Assembly: GCA_002390025.1 (NCBI GenBank) | Contig: DGRU01000142.1 | Coordinates: 1-31,314, forward strand | Reading direction: 5' to 3' | Source of the DNA: Lachnospiraceae bacterium UBA4380 | GTDB lineage: Bacteria > Bacillota > Clostridia > Lachnospirales > Lachnospiraceae | DNA length: 31,314 nucleotides | Shown: piece by piece, positions 1 to 8,329 of the stretch | How the letters are laid out: each line of letters starts with the position of its first letter | How positions within the stretch are numbered: position 1 is the first letter of the stretch | The notes under the pieces: model-generated | Seen by the model: only the letters and a program-made list of their open reading frames with translations | What the model was told of the DNA's origin: nothing | Databases searched by the model: none | Position numbers and translations under genes: made by a program

Positions 1-200
1 AGCATGGAACTGTCGGAATGTTTACGGAATGAATCTTTGCGAGGCGTAGCAAATATCTTCGAAATAATGTTCTCAAATCCCATGGTCCTCAAAAAATCAT
101 AGATCATGAGCAGGCCGGCATCCGAAGAAAGGTTTCCACCGTTAAAATTCATTTTAAAGCAGCTATTGCTTTCAAGAGAGATGGTGTTTAAAATATCCAT
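1..200 (-). CDS. IS1380-family transposase, N-terminal part (runs off window start)
   Basis: The minus strand from an ATG at 200 reads without a stop to the window edge, giving 66 residues. It contains the segment FNGGNLSSDAGLLMIYDF followed by a hydrophobic helix and an R-x-H-x-D stretch. That is the characteristic N-terminus of IS1380-type DDE transposases, which cut and paste their own element. An AAAGGG-type ribosome binding site lies just upstream of the ATG. The rest of the transposase, including all catalytic residues, is outside the window, so it cannot be said whether the copy is intact. The element end should lie somewhere in 200-300, but no terminal inverted repeat can be identified with one end only. 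Family assignment rests on motif recognition. Confidence 0.72.
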   Translation of the reverse strand, partial: MDILNTISLESNSCFKMNFNGGNLSSDAGLLMIYDFLRTMGFENIISKIFATPRKDSFRKHSDSSM

Positions 201-596
201 ATAGAGTCCCTTTCTTATGGTATGTTTTTAGCTTCGACACCTAAATTTTACCATGGATCGGGCTCTTTTTTAATTCACCAGATCAGTGAAAGCAATATTC
301 AGTTGGACGCATTGTAACTACGCGGAAAAGCATTGTTTATGACTTACCGCTATGAATAATTCAGGTTAAATATATTTTTTTTTTTGGGGAAAAAAGTCGA
401 TTCGTGTTCGCTGCGTATGTCTCGGCTTGTATCGGCCGTCTTATTATTTAGATATAATCATTAAACTGTGTGGTACAATAGATACTGTATATGTTCAACA
501 TTTATTGTAGGTGAGTAGTGTTGTAGTATTATCAAAGTAAGGCTACGCACAACATAGATAAAAACAAGTTGTTTTTGGCAAAACAAGAGGAAAAAT
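201..596. other. AT-rich intergenic region: IS end and leader of the NACHT gene
   Basis: This stretch of nearly 400 bases has no credible gene. It should contain the outer end of the IS1380-like element and the promoter of the NACHT gene. TATAAT-like hexamers are present around 454-459 and 475-480, but neither has a convincing -35 box at 16-18 bp. No promoter is therefore called. A T/G-rich run lies near 372-388. Confidence 0.5.
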
Positions 597-3104
597 ATGA
601 ATCCAACTTTTATTCTAAGCTTGATATATGGCCACCTTTTTTCAAAAGGGGCAGATCTTGCAATGGCAGAAACAGAACACCATATAGACGAAAAAGATTT
701 TTTGGGTATTCTTGAAAGATTTGATCAGCGGTTTATTGAAGATAATGATGCAGAGATTACTTTGAGTAAATGCGATATGCAAGCAGTAACCGGGAAAAGA
801 TCTTGTTTGATATCCCTGGCAGAAAAATATATTAGTCAGAATAATGCAGATATTTCAAGGAATGTAAAACAAGTGTTTATTGATACTGCGAGTGGCGAAA
901 TATTTGGCCACGCAGATTGGAAGAAAGAGAAATCTTCCAAAGTTGTGGAGAAATACTTGGGCTATTTTTATGACCTTGTTTTCATGAAAGAAATCAGCGG
1001 GATATCTATTGGCTATAGAGCTTTATTAAACGCTTATACAGATAGTCAGCATGACATAAATCTGGACCTTTATCAAAGAATACTTGAATTAGAGAAAGCA
1101 ATAAGAGAAATCCTGAACAATGAAATCGGGCCAGTAGATTTTAAACTGTATTATGAGGAGGTTGAAAGAAGGTTTACTGAAAAAAAGAGAGGAGAGTACA
1201 AAAAACTTGTAGGGGAGGAACCAGATGTGACCTCCTATATAGACGCGTTCATTACGAAAGAAGAAGAGCAGATTCCTGCTATGTCTTTTTTGCAGAAGTG
1301 GTTTGTCAAAACAGAACCAGGAGTTATCCTGATTCATGGAGAACCAGGACATGGAAAAACCATGTTATGTAATAAAGCATCATTTGATTTTTATAAAGGA
1401 AGATTCCTGAAGGACAAAGCGAAAAATGTTGTGGCTGTCTCTCTAAATACTGGCAAAAATACTCGGATAATTGATAATGGAGAGGTAAAACTTGAAAATG
1501 CACTTGTTTGGGGGGAAGCCCCTAAAAGGTCATTTTCTTTTGAAGACTGTCAAGGGGCGCTTCTCTTTTTGGATGGCTTTGATGAATTTATTGATGAAGC
1601 GAAACGTGCAAACATTGAGAATATCTACTCTTTCTTGGAAACAGTTGATCGCATTGCTAGTGAACACGGGATACATATTGTCGTTTTATCAAGGACTATT
1701 GCAGTTTCAAGAGAATTAAATGAACTGGACAGAATCTTCGAGTATTACAAGTTATCTCCTGTTACAGACGAACAACAGAATAACTGGTTCGATCGGCACA
1801 AGGAATATGATGATTATAGAGAAGCTTTCAATAATCTTAGAAACGATAAAAATATGCAAAGGCTTCTCAGGGTGCCGTTTTTATTTCGTTTAATTGTTAA
1901 TAGTCGATTTGAAACCGTTAGTTCTAATATTGTTGAACTGTACAATGATCTATTTGTTCATTTAATGCACAAGAGAGGAGTTTACAGCAAAAATGCTCTT
2001 GAGACAGTTAGTAAAGGACTTATGAGTCTTGCTTTCAAAATCTATTGTACAGATACAAATATGGCAAAAATGAGCTGGAATACACGATGGGTATTTGCCT
2101 TTTATGTAGAATCTGTCGATGGTGACAGAATTGGTTTTTTCCACAGGACCTTTTATCAGTATTTTCTTGCAAAATATATTTATTCGGGGATTATCAAAAT
2201 CACAGATGATAATGTGGAGGGGTTTATCGGCTCATTCGCCGAAAGAGAGCTGGACGGTACAGTTTGTCAGTATCTGGCGATGATGCTTAAAAAAACAGAT
2301 GTATCAAAGATACATCCCAATATTGAAAAAATAATTTCTGCCTTGGTTAGAACAGAAGCATATATAAATCACAGCCCACGAATTAAAACAGGGAATGCAG
2401 AACAATCAAGAATCCGTAGATCTACGAATGTTTACAGAAACACCCTACATATTGCTGCGGCAGTATCCTATGTAATCCATATTCCTTTTAAAGGAACTCT
2501 TGATATAATGATAAGGACATATGATAGTAATGGAATAATGCTATTAAGTGGAGAAAACAAGAGACCTGACCTGAGTGGAGCCGACCTGAGCGGAGCCAAC
2601 CTGATCGATGCCTGCCTGAGCTTAGCCAATCTGAGCTTAGCTGACCTGAGCAGAGCGGATCTGAGTGGAGCTGATCTGAGCGAAGCCGATTTGAGCGGAG
2701 CCTACCTGAGTTTTGCTAACTTGAACTTAGCTTTTCTAAGAGGAGCCAATCTGAGCAAAGCTAATCTAAGAGGAGTCGACCTGAGCGGAGCCAACCTGAA
2801 CAATGCTGACCTGAGTGGAGCCGACCTGAACTTAGCCAACCTGGGCTTTGCCAACTTAAGCGGAGCCGACCTGTGTAAAGCCAAGCTGATCGGAGCCGAC
2901 CTGAGAGGTGTCAACTTAAGTAAAGCCAATCTAATCGAAGCTCGCCTGATCAAAGCTGATTTAAGCAGATCTAACCTGAGCGGAGCCAACTTGAGCGGAG
3001 CCAACCTGAACGGAGCAATAATTGATATAAAATATAAGGATGAGATTGATCAATCTATAGATGGATATAGTTTCATTAGATGGGATTCGGATGAAAGCTT
3101 ATAA
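597..3104 (+). CDS. NACHT/STAND-like NTPase with C-terminal pentapeptide repeats, candidate immune or signalling protein
   Basis: 835 aa. The start is supported by AGAGG about 7 bp upstream. Residues 1-200 are mostly helical and match no domain I recognise. A P-loop NTPase follows, with Walker A GEPGHGKT at about 248-255 and Walker B LLFLDGFDEF at about 322-331, the hydrophobic-D-G-x-D-E form typical of NACHT ATPases. A sensor-like VVLSRT segment and a helical region come next. Residues about 655-818 are some 32 pentapeptide repeats of the form A(D/N)LSx, predicted to form a right-handed beta helix. Family knowledge: NACHT proteins are STAND switches, and many bacterial ones defend against phage with the C-terminal repeats acting as sensor. 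Here the sensor would be the pentapeptide helix and the effector the unknown N-terminus. The gene is AT-rich, stands alone, and sits between an IS remnant and a recombinase cassette, which suggests horizontal transfer. The defence role is inference. Confidence 0.8.
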   Translation: MNPTFILSLIYGHLFSKGADLAMAETEHHIDEKDFLGILERFDQRFIEDNDAEITLSKCDMQAVTGKRSCLISLAEKYISQNNADISRNVKQVFIDTASGEIFGHADWKKEKSSKVVEKYLGYFYDLVFMKEISGISIGYRALLNAYTDSQHDINLDLYQRILELEKAIREILNNEIGPVDFKLYYEEVERRFTEKKRGEYKKLVGEEPDVTSYIDAFITKEEEQIPAMSFLQKWFVKTEPGVILIHGEPGHGKTMLCNKASFDFYKGRFLKDKAKNVVAVSLNTGKNTRIIDNGEVKLENALVWGEAPKRSFSFEDCQGALLFLDGFDEFIDEAKRANIENIYSFLETVDRIASEHGIHIVVLSRTIAVSRELNELDRIFEYYKLSPVTDEQQNNWFDRHKEYDDYREAFNNLRNDKNMQRLLRVPFLFRLIVNSRFETVSSNIVELYNDLFVHLMHKRGVYSKNALETVSKGLMSLAFKIYCTDTNMAKMSWNTRWVFAFYVESVDGDRIGFFHRTFYQYFLAKYIYSGIIKITDDNVEGFIGSFAERELDGTVCQYLAMMLKKTDVSKIHPNIEKIISALVRTEAYINHSPRIKTGNAEQSRIRRSTNVYRNTLHIAAAVSYVIHIPFKGTLDIMIRTYDSNGIMLLSGENKRPDLSGADLSGANLIDACLSLANLSLADLSRADLSGADLSEADLSGAYLSFANLNLAFLRGANLSKANLRGVDLSGANLNNADLSGADLNLANLGFANLSGADLCKAKLIGADLRGVNLSKANLIEARLIKADLSRSNLSGANLSGANLNGAIIDIKYKDEIDQSIDGYSFIRWDSDESL
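2561..3022 (+). repeat. 15-bp coding repeats of the pentapeptide helix
   Basis: The DNA repeats with a 15-bp period, consensus close to gccgacctgagcgga, for about 31 units. Third-position and scattered substitutions preserve A(D/N)LSx in the protein. The regularity suggests recent expansion or gene conversion. It also creates a stop-free antisense frame at 2702-3004, which is a by-product. Confidence 0.85.
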
Positions 3105-3182
3105 CTAATCTGCACAGCATATGGAGCCATATGTGGTTTTACACCGTGATTCCCAATAAGTGATTTCTTACATAATAATCAT

Positions 3183-3223
3183 GCCTGCTGACCGTCCTTC
3201 GGGATAGTTGGCAGGCTTTTTTT
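3183..3223 (+). terminator. Rho-independent terminator after the NACHT gene
   Basis: GCCTGC (3183-3188) pairs with GCAGGC (3211-3216) and is followed directly by seven T residues. An inner CC-TTCG-GG hairpin caps the structure. It lies about 80 bp after the NACHT stop codon. Confidence 0.72.
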
Positions 3224-3310
3224 CGCTCTCAAAAGCTATAAAAATCAGTTCTTTGCAGGCATGGGAAAGCAGAGGGATAGACAAGTTCCTTCGGAAAGGA
3301 GAACGACAAC

Positions 3311-4324
3311 ATGCAAGTGACAAAACTTACATCCCCTGCCGAGACTTCTGTGCCTGACGTCCATCAACTTTCTGAAAAGTAATTGTTCGATGAAATCAAT
3401 TACCGATAATTGGAAAAACTGATAAAAAAATGCTTGTTGCTGGCCCTATCACATCCCTGATGAATGTAACAAGATCCTGGCAGAAATAGGAGATTTCCTT
3501 TTCCAGAAGACCTACACGGATTTCCGCTTCAAGCGGCACGTCAACCGTGATGAACAGGATAAGTTTTATGTAAAGGACCATCATGAAGCGATCATCAGCC
3601 GGGAGAATTTTGAAATTGTCGGTGCACTGATCGAGCAACATGCCCGGGAGAAAAACATAAAGAAAAATGGCAGCCTCTACGGAAACCGATACCCTTTTTC
3701 CGGCAGGATCATCTGTGGTGAATGCGGAAGCACCCTCAAGAGGCATATGGCTCTGACCGGTGGTAACCGGTATCCGGTCTGGGTCTGCAGACAGCATCTG
3801 CAGGATTTGAGTTCCTGCTCGATGAAGGCAGTACGGGAAAGTGATCTGGACATGCCTTTACGACCATGATGAACAAACTGATCTACGCCAGAAAAGTGGT
3901 TCTGGAAGATCTGCGCGACAGGATCCGGGAGGAGGGAAACAGAGGAAATCTGCGAAGGATCAATGAGATCGAACAGATGCTGGAAAAGAATGTGGAACGG
4001 CAGCAGACGCTGACCACTTTGATGACCCAAGGGTACGTTGATCCTGCTTTCTTCACGAAGGAGAGCAACGAGATCGCTACGGAAACAGACAGGCTGAAAG
4101 CGGAAAAAGAACAGCTGGGAAAAGAGGTCACAGGAAACCTTCACAAAATGGATGAACTGGATGACCTTATCCGGTATGCTGCCCATGCGCGGCCGGCACC
4201 TGGTTTTAACGGTGACCTGGTATTCCGCTTTCTTGATCATGCCACGTTGCAGTCAAGGGCCGAGATCACATTTCATTTAAAATGCGGTCTGAGCCTGACA
4301 GAAAGGTTGGTGAGAAATGGGTAG
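3311..4324 (+). pseudogene. Large serine recombinase 1, catalytic domain deleted and frameshifted
   Basis: A start with a very good ribosome binding site (AAAGGAG about 9 bp upstream of ATG 3311) opens a frame, MQVTKLTSPAET, that stops after 23 codons. It resembles the N-terminal tail of tandem-cassette recombinases. The whole resolvase catalytic domain is missing after it. Homology resumes at about 3471-3500 (GDFLFQKTYTDFRFKRHVN, end of the recombinase domain). The frame continues through a zinc ribbon (CGECGSTL ... WVCRQH) to a stop at 3867. One frameshift near 3851 moves it into the frame ending at 4324, which encodes the coiled coil and C-terminus (from AFTTMMNKL onward). The remnant has no catalytic serine and cannot recombine DNA. 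The final part, with ATG at 3866, might still be translated and overlaps the next gene by 8 bp. Confidence 0.75.
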
Positions 4325-4739
4325 AGGGCATACGCCTTTCGGATACCGGATAGAGAATGGAAAGGCGGTCGTTTGTGAAGAGGAAGCTGCTCAGATCAGG
4401 AAGCTGTACGAGAGATACCTAAACGGGCTTTCACTGGTGGCGACGGCGGCAGATGCGGGACTTACCATGAAGCATACCTCTGTTAAATGCATCATGCAGA
4501 ACCCGCATCTGCTCGGAGATGATTTTTACCCGGCTATTATCGTTCAGGAAACCTACGACGCGTTTGAGGCTGAACGTAAGCGCAGGGAAAAAGCACTGGG
4601 CCGGGACAAACGTGCGAAGAGACCGATCGAAGCAAGGCCTGCACCTACATCTTTTCGGATGAGAGAAGCACTGTCTGTCAATGATGATCCATACAAACAG
4701 GCGGAATATATTTACAGTTTGATAGAAAGCGAGGACTGA
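4317..4739 (+). CDS. Stand-alone recombinase-domain protein of the serine recombinase cassette
   Basis: 140 aa. It begins [19 protein letters not shown], the usual start of the DNA-binding Recombinase domain that follows the catalytic domain in large serine recombinases. It continues with [15 protein letters not shown], a [13 protein letters not shown] segment and a charged helix. There is no resolvase domain, catalytic serine or zinc ribbon, so it cannot cut DNA alone. It overlaps the end of recombinase 1 by 8 bp, and its stop is one base before the start of the intact recombinase, so the three were one operon. I infer an accessory DNA-binding or specificity subunit. Clostridial elements often carry such a short middle protein between two full recombinases. 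The alternative, a decayed recombinase, is less likely because the frame is intact and translationally coupled. Confidence 0.7.
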   Translation: MGRGHTPFGYRIENGKAVVCEEEAAQIRKLYERYLNGLSLVATAADAGLTMKHTSVKCIMQNPHLLGDDFYPAIIVQETYDAFEAERKRREKALGRDKRAKRPIEARPAPTSFRMREALSVNDDPYKQAEYIYSLIESED

Positions 4740-4740
4740 A

Positions 4741-6306
4741 ATGGCAACAGTAACACTGATCCCTGCCCACCGCATGGCCGGCGCGAGGAAAAAGGCAGAG
4801 GAAGCACCAAAACTCAGGGTGGCAGCCTACTGCCGCGTTTCTACAGAAAATGACGAACAGGCGACAAGCTATGAGGCTCAGATCGAACACTATACTGACT
4901 TCATAGGGAAGCATCCGGGATGGAAACTAGCAGGTATCTATGCGGACGATGGCATTTCCGGCACCAATACAAAAAAGCGTGAAGAGTTCAACCGCCTGAT
5001 CGATGACTGCATGGCGGGAAGGGTCGACATGGTGGTCACGAAGTCGATCAGCCGCTTTGCACGGAACACGCTTGACTGCCTGAAGTATATCCGGCAGCTC
5101 AAAGACAAGAATATCGCCGTTTTCTTTGAGAAAGAGTCGATCAATACCCTGGACGCAAAAGGAGAGGTCCTGCTCACCATCATGGCTTCCCTTGCCCAGC
5201 AGGAAAGCCAGAGCATTTCCCAGAACGTCCGGCTGGGCTTACAGTACCGATACCAGCAGGGCAAGGTGCAAGTCTGCACAAATCGTTTTCTCGGTTACGA
5301 CAAAGACGAAGACGGGAACCTGGTCATCAACCCGGAAGAAGCAAAAGTAGTGAAGCGCATCTTCCGGGAATACCTCGAAGGCAGAAGCTACTATGCCATC
5401 GGCAAAGGGCTGACCGCTGACGGCATAAAGACAGCTGCCGGGAGTGACTACTGGCTTGCCTCCACCCTGCGCAAGATCCTGATGAACGAGAAATACATGG
5501 GCGACGCGCTCCTTCAGAAGACTGTTACCACAGACTTCCTGACGAAGAAGCGGGTGGTCAATAAAGGCATAGTCCCACAGTACTATGTTGAAAACAGTCA
5601 TGAAGCGATCATTCCGCGCGAGCTTTTCATGCAGGTGCAGGAGGAGATGATACGGAGGGCAAGGCTTGAAACCGGCACCGGCAAGAGGCGGGTCTACAGC
5701 GGAAAGTACGCACTTTCGCATCTTATGTACTGCGCGCACTGTGGTGATATTTACCGCAGGACTCATTGGCAGATACGCGGTGAGAAACATGTGGTCTGGC
5801 GCTGTATCAGCAGGATTGATAAGAGGAAAAACAACATCGACTGTCCTTCCCGGACCATTTATGAGAAGGACCTGCATGCGGCAGTTGTTACCGCATTCAA
5901 TCAGCTGATTAAGCGGAAGGATGAACTGATCCCCGGCATGAAGATTGCCCTAGAGAGGGCTCTCGGCCAGAGCAATGGTCCTCGGGTGGCTGAGATCGAT
6001 GAACAGCTCGAGGCAATGCAGAGGGAACTTGTCAAGAAAGCAAATGCCAATCAGGGAGTAGAAGCCCTAGCTGATGAGATTGAAGTACTCCGGGTAGAGA
6101 AACAAGGCCTTCTTCTGGAAGACGCAGATCGGACCGGAATGAAAAAGAGGTTTGATGAGTTTGAAGCCTTCCTGGACGAGCAGACCATGGGGATAACAGA
6201 TTACGACGAGGTAATGGTCCGGCAGTTGATCAAGAAGATCACAGTTTTCGATGACCGCTTAGTCTTTGAATTCAAGGCCGGGATTGAAACAGAAGTGCAA
6301 ATATGA
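4741..6306 (+). CDS. Large serine recombinase (site-specific integrase/excisionase)
   Basis: 521 aa and apparently intact. An N-terminal resolvase domain starts at about residue 25 ([11 protein letters not shown]) with catalytic serine at about 34. It continues through a [10 protein letters not shown] segment and the SISRFARN motif that carries conserved arginines. A Recombinase DNA-binding domain follows (about 170-290, including [15 protein letters not shown]). Next is a zinc ribbon (CAHCG ... WRC, about 333-355), then a coiled coil and a C-terminal segment. It would cut attachment sites through a 5' phosphoserine link and integrate or excise the element. The start is one base after the previous stop, which implies translational coupling. 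Because recombinase 1 is broken, this protein may be the only active enzyme left. If the cassette needs both, the island is now immobile. Confidence 0.92.
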   Translation: MATVTLIPAHRMAGARKKAEEAPKLRVAAYCRVSTENDEQATSYEAQIEHYTDFIGKHPGWKLAGIYADDGISGTNTKKREEFNRLIDDCMAGRVDMVVTKSISRFARNTLDCLKYIRQLKDKNIAVFFEKESINTLDAKGEVLLTIMASLAQQESQSISQNVRLGLQYRYQQGKVQVCTNRFLGYDKDEDGNLVINPEEAKVVKRIFREYLEGRSYYAIGKGLTADGIKTAAGSDYWLASTLRKILMNEKYMGDALLQKTVTTDFLTKKRVVNKGIVPQYYVENSHEAIIPRELFMQVQEEMIRRARLETGTGKRRVYSGKYALSHLMYCAHCGDIYRRTHWQIRGEKHVVWRCISRIDKRKNNIDCPSRTIYEKDLHAAVVTAFNQLIKRKDELIPGMKIALERALGQSNGPRVAEIDEQLEAMQRELVKKANANQGVEALADEIEVLRVEKQGLLLEDADRTGMKKRFDEFEAFLDEQTMGITDYDEVMVRQLIKKITVFDDRLVFEFKAGIETEVQI

Positions 6307-6322
6307 GACAGGAAATATCATG

Positions 6323-6346
6323 GCGCTCCTTCGGGGGCGCTTTTTT
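6323..6346 (+). terminator. Rho-independent terminator of the recombinase cassette
   Basis: GCGCTCC and GGGGCGC pair around a TTCG tetraloop and are followed by six T residues, about 16 bp after the recombinase stop codon. Confidence 0.85.
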
Positions 6347-6457
6347 GGTTTTAAGAAGATGGAAAAATAATATTGTAAGTGATATATTTAAGGCATGCTG
6401 TGAGCGGCAAATCGGAATAATAGTTGCGGTTCATTAACCATGAAAGGCCAATATATT

Positions 6458-6904
6458 ATGGGGGAAATATTGCACTGCCCTGATGATAAAACAGTACTTA
6501 TTAAAAGTCAGGATAAGATAATTCGAGTAGGTGATAGGGTTTCAAATATATATCGATGTCCGTTTTGTAGTTTGCGATATGTTGATTTTCCAGAGCTTTA
6601 TGAACAAAAAAGGCTTTTTTCAGGGAACGACGGATACATCAATTTGTCGGCAAAAACATCTTCGGGGAACCGAAATCGTTTTTTCGAAGAGTTGCCTAAT
6701 CCTGCAAGACTGCCTTCAGAAGGTCAGAAAGGAAAGAAGAAAAATAAGAAGAATAAAAAAGGTAACTTGGCTGTCAAAACGAAGGTTAAAAAACCCTCAC
6801 ATAAGGGAAAACGGATGAACATTCATCAGCTGATGCAGAGCTCAATACCAAGTAGGGTATCAACTAAATCCTATGTTCACGACACGGATGGAATGCATCT
6901 ATAA
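6458..6904 (+). CDS. Unknown protein with small zinc-ribbon-like N-terminus and Lys-rich middle
   Basis: Not recognised. The frame could start at ATG 6440, but ATG 6458 is preferred because AAAGG lies about 10 bp upstream of it, giving 148 aa. Near the N-terminus, HCPDD and YRCPFC about 30 residues apart look like a one-domain zinc ribbon, one of whose ligands would be unusual (CPxD rather than CxxC). A strongly basic stretch around residues 90-120 (KGKKKNKKNKKG) could bind nucleic acid. The C-terminus is polar. The gene is AT-rich, directly follows the recombinase cassette terminator and is followed by 265 bp without a clear gene. It is plausibly cargo of the element. No function is assigned. 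Confidence 0.55.
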   Translation: MGEILHCPDDKTVLIKSQDKIIRVGDRVSNIYRCPFCSLRYVDFPELYEQKRLFSGNDGYINLSAKTSSGNRNRFFEELPNPARLPSEGQKGKKKNKKNKKGNLAVKTKVKKPSHKGKRMNIHQLMQSSIPSRVSTKSYVHDTDGMHL

Positions 6905-7078
6905 GAAGCCCTTGTGACTGTTGTGGTGATGCCTGTCCAAACGTTCGTAAAACTGAATCACGAGACATAGTTAGAACTTCGGTGAATTTATAAAAAAAAG
7001 GAAATGCTTTCATCATAAGTATGTGAAGTATTATTAGAGCGTTGATTATGGTATATTCTAATAATAAGGAGAAAGCCT

Positions 7079-7105
7079 ATGAGTTTTATGTTAAGACAGA
7101 ATTGA
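7079..7105 (+). other. Possible 8-codon leader ORF
   Basis: AAGGAG about 7 bp before an ATG opens the reading frame MSFMLRQN followed by a stop. It lies 64 bp before the TTG-started membrane protein gene. It may be a leader peptide or the relic of a gene start. Only the ribosome binding site supports it. Confidence 0.25.
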
Positions 7106-7169
7106 TAGCAAAAAACCTATTATAAATAATTAATAAGATACTTAGCACGCTTATGAAAGGAGATAGGTT

Positions 7170-7817
7170 TTGCAGGAATTATACTCATTTACACTAATGG
7201 ATGTCTTTCAGGTGATTATCGGCGCTGTTGGACTGTTATTTATTATCCTTGGATGGATTATTCCGTATAAACAAAATATAAAAGAACAGACACGGCAAAG
7301 AAAGTTTGAAGAACAACTTGAGATCAAGAGATGGAAAAAAGCACATGTAGACGATCAAATAAGACTGCTTTATGGCCCAATTTCACAGTTACTAGGTGAA
7401 CAGAATGTGATCAGACATTTTGTGTCTTTACAATTTGGAAGAGATATAATATTTAATGAGGGAAAGGACAAATTGTCTGATCTGGAAGAAAAGGAGCAAA
7501 GGATCTGGGTTCATTATGTAATTACATACGTGCTTCCGTATCAGCAAAAAATATTGAGTATCTTAAGAAACAATCAACACCTCATGGAGGGCGATGAATG
7601 GCCTGATTGTTATAAAGCCTATATGGAATACACATTAGCTTGGGAATACTTGCAAAATCAAAAAGATAATGAAGTACCTAATTACTATGAGTATAAATCA
7701 ATTTTTAATTATCCTGTGGAATTCAATTATTATATTTCGAGTACAACGTCAAAGCTTTTAGAAATGCAAAAAGAGTTAGAGACTATAGAAATTGATGGTT
7801 CGTTGTACTCTTGTTGA
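7170..7817 (+). CDS. Single-pass membrane protein of unknown function
   Basis: 215 aa. It starts with TTG at 7170, supported by AAGGAG about 7 bp upstream. No in-frame ATG precedes the membrane segment. Residues about 10-32 (VFQVIIGAVGLLFIILGWII) form one transmembrane helix. The rest is soluble, rich in charged and aromatic residues, and helical in character. A KxxxVDDQIRLLYGPISQLL segment follows the membrane helix. I do not recognise the family. The composition is AT-rich like the NACHT gene, and the position after the recombinase cassette suggests cargo of the mobile island. Small membrane-anchored proteins are common as effectors in defence modules, but nothing in this sequence shows that role. 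Its last 7 bp overlap the next, truncated gene. Confidence 0.6.
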   Translation: MQELYSFTLMDVFQVIIGAVGLLFIILGWIIPYKQNIKEQTRQRKFEEQLEIKRWKKAHVDDQIRLLYGPISQLLGEQNVIRHFVSLQFGRDIIFNEGKDKLSDLEEKEQRIWVHYVITYVLPYQQKILSILRNNQHLMEGDEWPDCYKAYMEYTLAWEYLQNQKDNEVPNYYEYKSIFNYPVEFNYYISSTTSKLLEMQKELETIEIDGSLYSC

Positions 7818-8275
7818 TCCTGTTAGTAATACTACGACACCTTTCGGTTTTTTTGAGCAGAAAACATCTACGGCGCGCAAAACGATATGGGCAGGTGCTG
7901 GAGGAAAGCATTACAGGAAAAATCCCCCTGCGCGTCCTTGCAGAGCAGACAGACTTTGATGTGTCTGTCATCAAAAAGGATATTAATTGGCTGTGCAGTC
8001 ATGGAATCCTGCTGGGATGTCATTTGGAAATGGATGGAGAACCGTTGATCATACTTGATGACGTTGTGAGCGGCGAAGCTATATTTGAGGCATGTGAGTG
8101 TCCGGGATGCCTGAATACAACACAGGTCCGGGCCGGACGTGTTGCAAAATGCCGCTATTGCGCCAGGCTGCTGGAGGCACCGATCATTTTGTCCAATAAA
8201 TTTGCGGTGGATATGTTTCCGGAGCCAAAAGTGCGGACGGCCGCAGGTATTGCTGTTTATTTCATTTTTTTCTAA
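7811..8275 (+). pseudogene. 3' fragment: winged-helix plus zinc-ribbon protein, probably truncated
   Basis: The open frame encodes a segment like a winged helix (GKIPLRVLAEQTDFDVSVIK, then KDINWLCSHGILLG). A zinc ribbon follows, with CPGC and CRYC about 17 residues apart. I see no ribosome binding site for the TTG codons at 7811 and 7814. The first 20 codons overlap the AT-rich upstream gene, and base composition changes abruptly at about 7830-7860. This suggests the original 5' end, possibly with membrane segments (LILLVILRHLSVFL), was lost at an element boundary. The C-terminus (AVYFIFF) also looks abrupt. It may be a transcription regulator fragment. Family not recognised. Confidence 0.45.
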
Positions 8276-8329
8276 AAATATGGAGCCTGATGTAATTGTA
8301 TAGCTGTTTTTTGAAGCCAGGTGATAGGT

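Noticed and set aside
2702..3004. Minus-strand 100-codon frame rich in Leu/Ala/Pro
   Set aside because: Direct antisense of the 15-bp pentapeptide repeats; the repetition is inherited from the plus strand.
2561..3022. Regular short repeats as a possible CRISPR array
   Set aside because: There are no unique spacers; the 15-bp units are contiguous and encode pentapeptides in frame.
3677..4240. Minus-strand 187-codon frame
   Set aside because: Antisense to the zinc ribbon and coiled coil of the broken recombinase 1.
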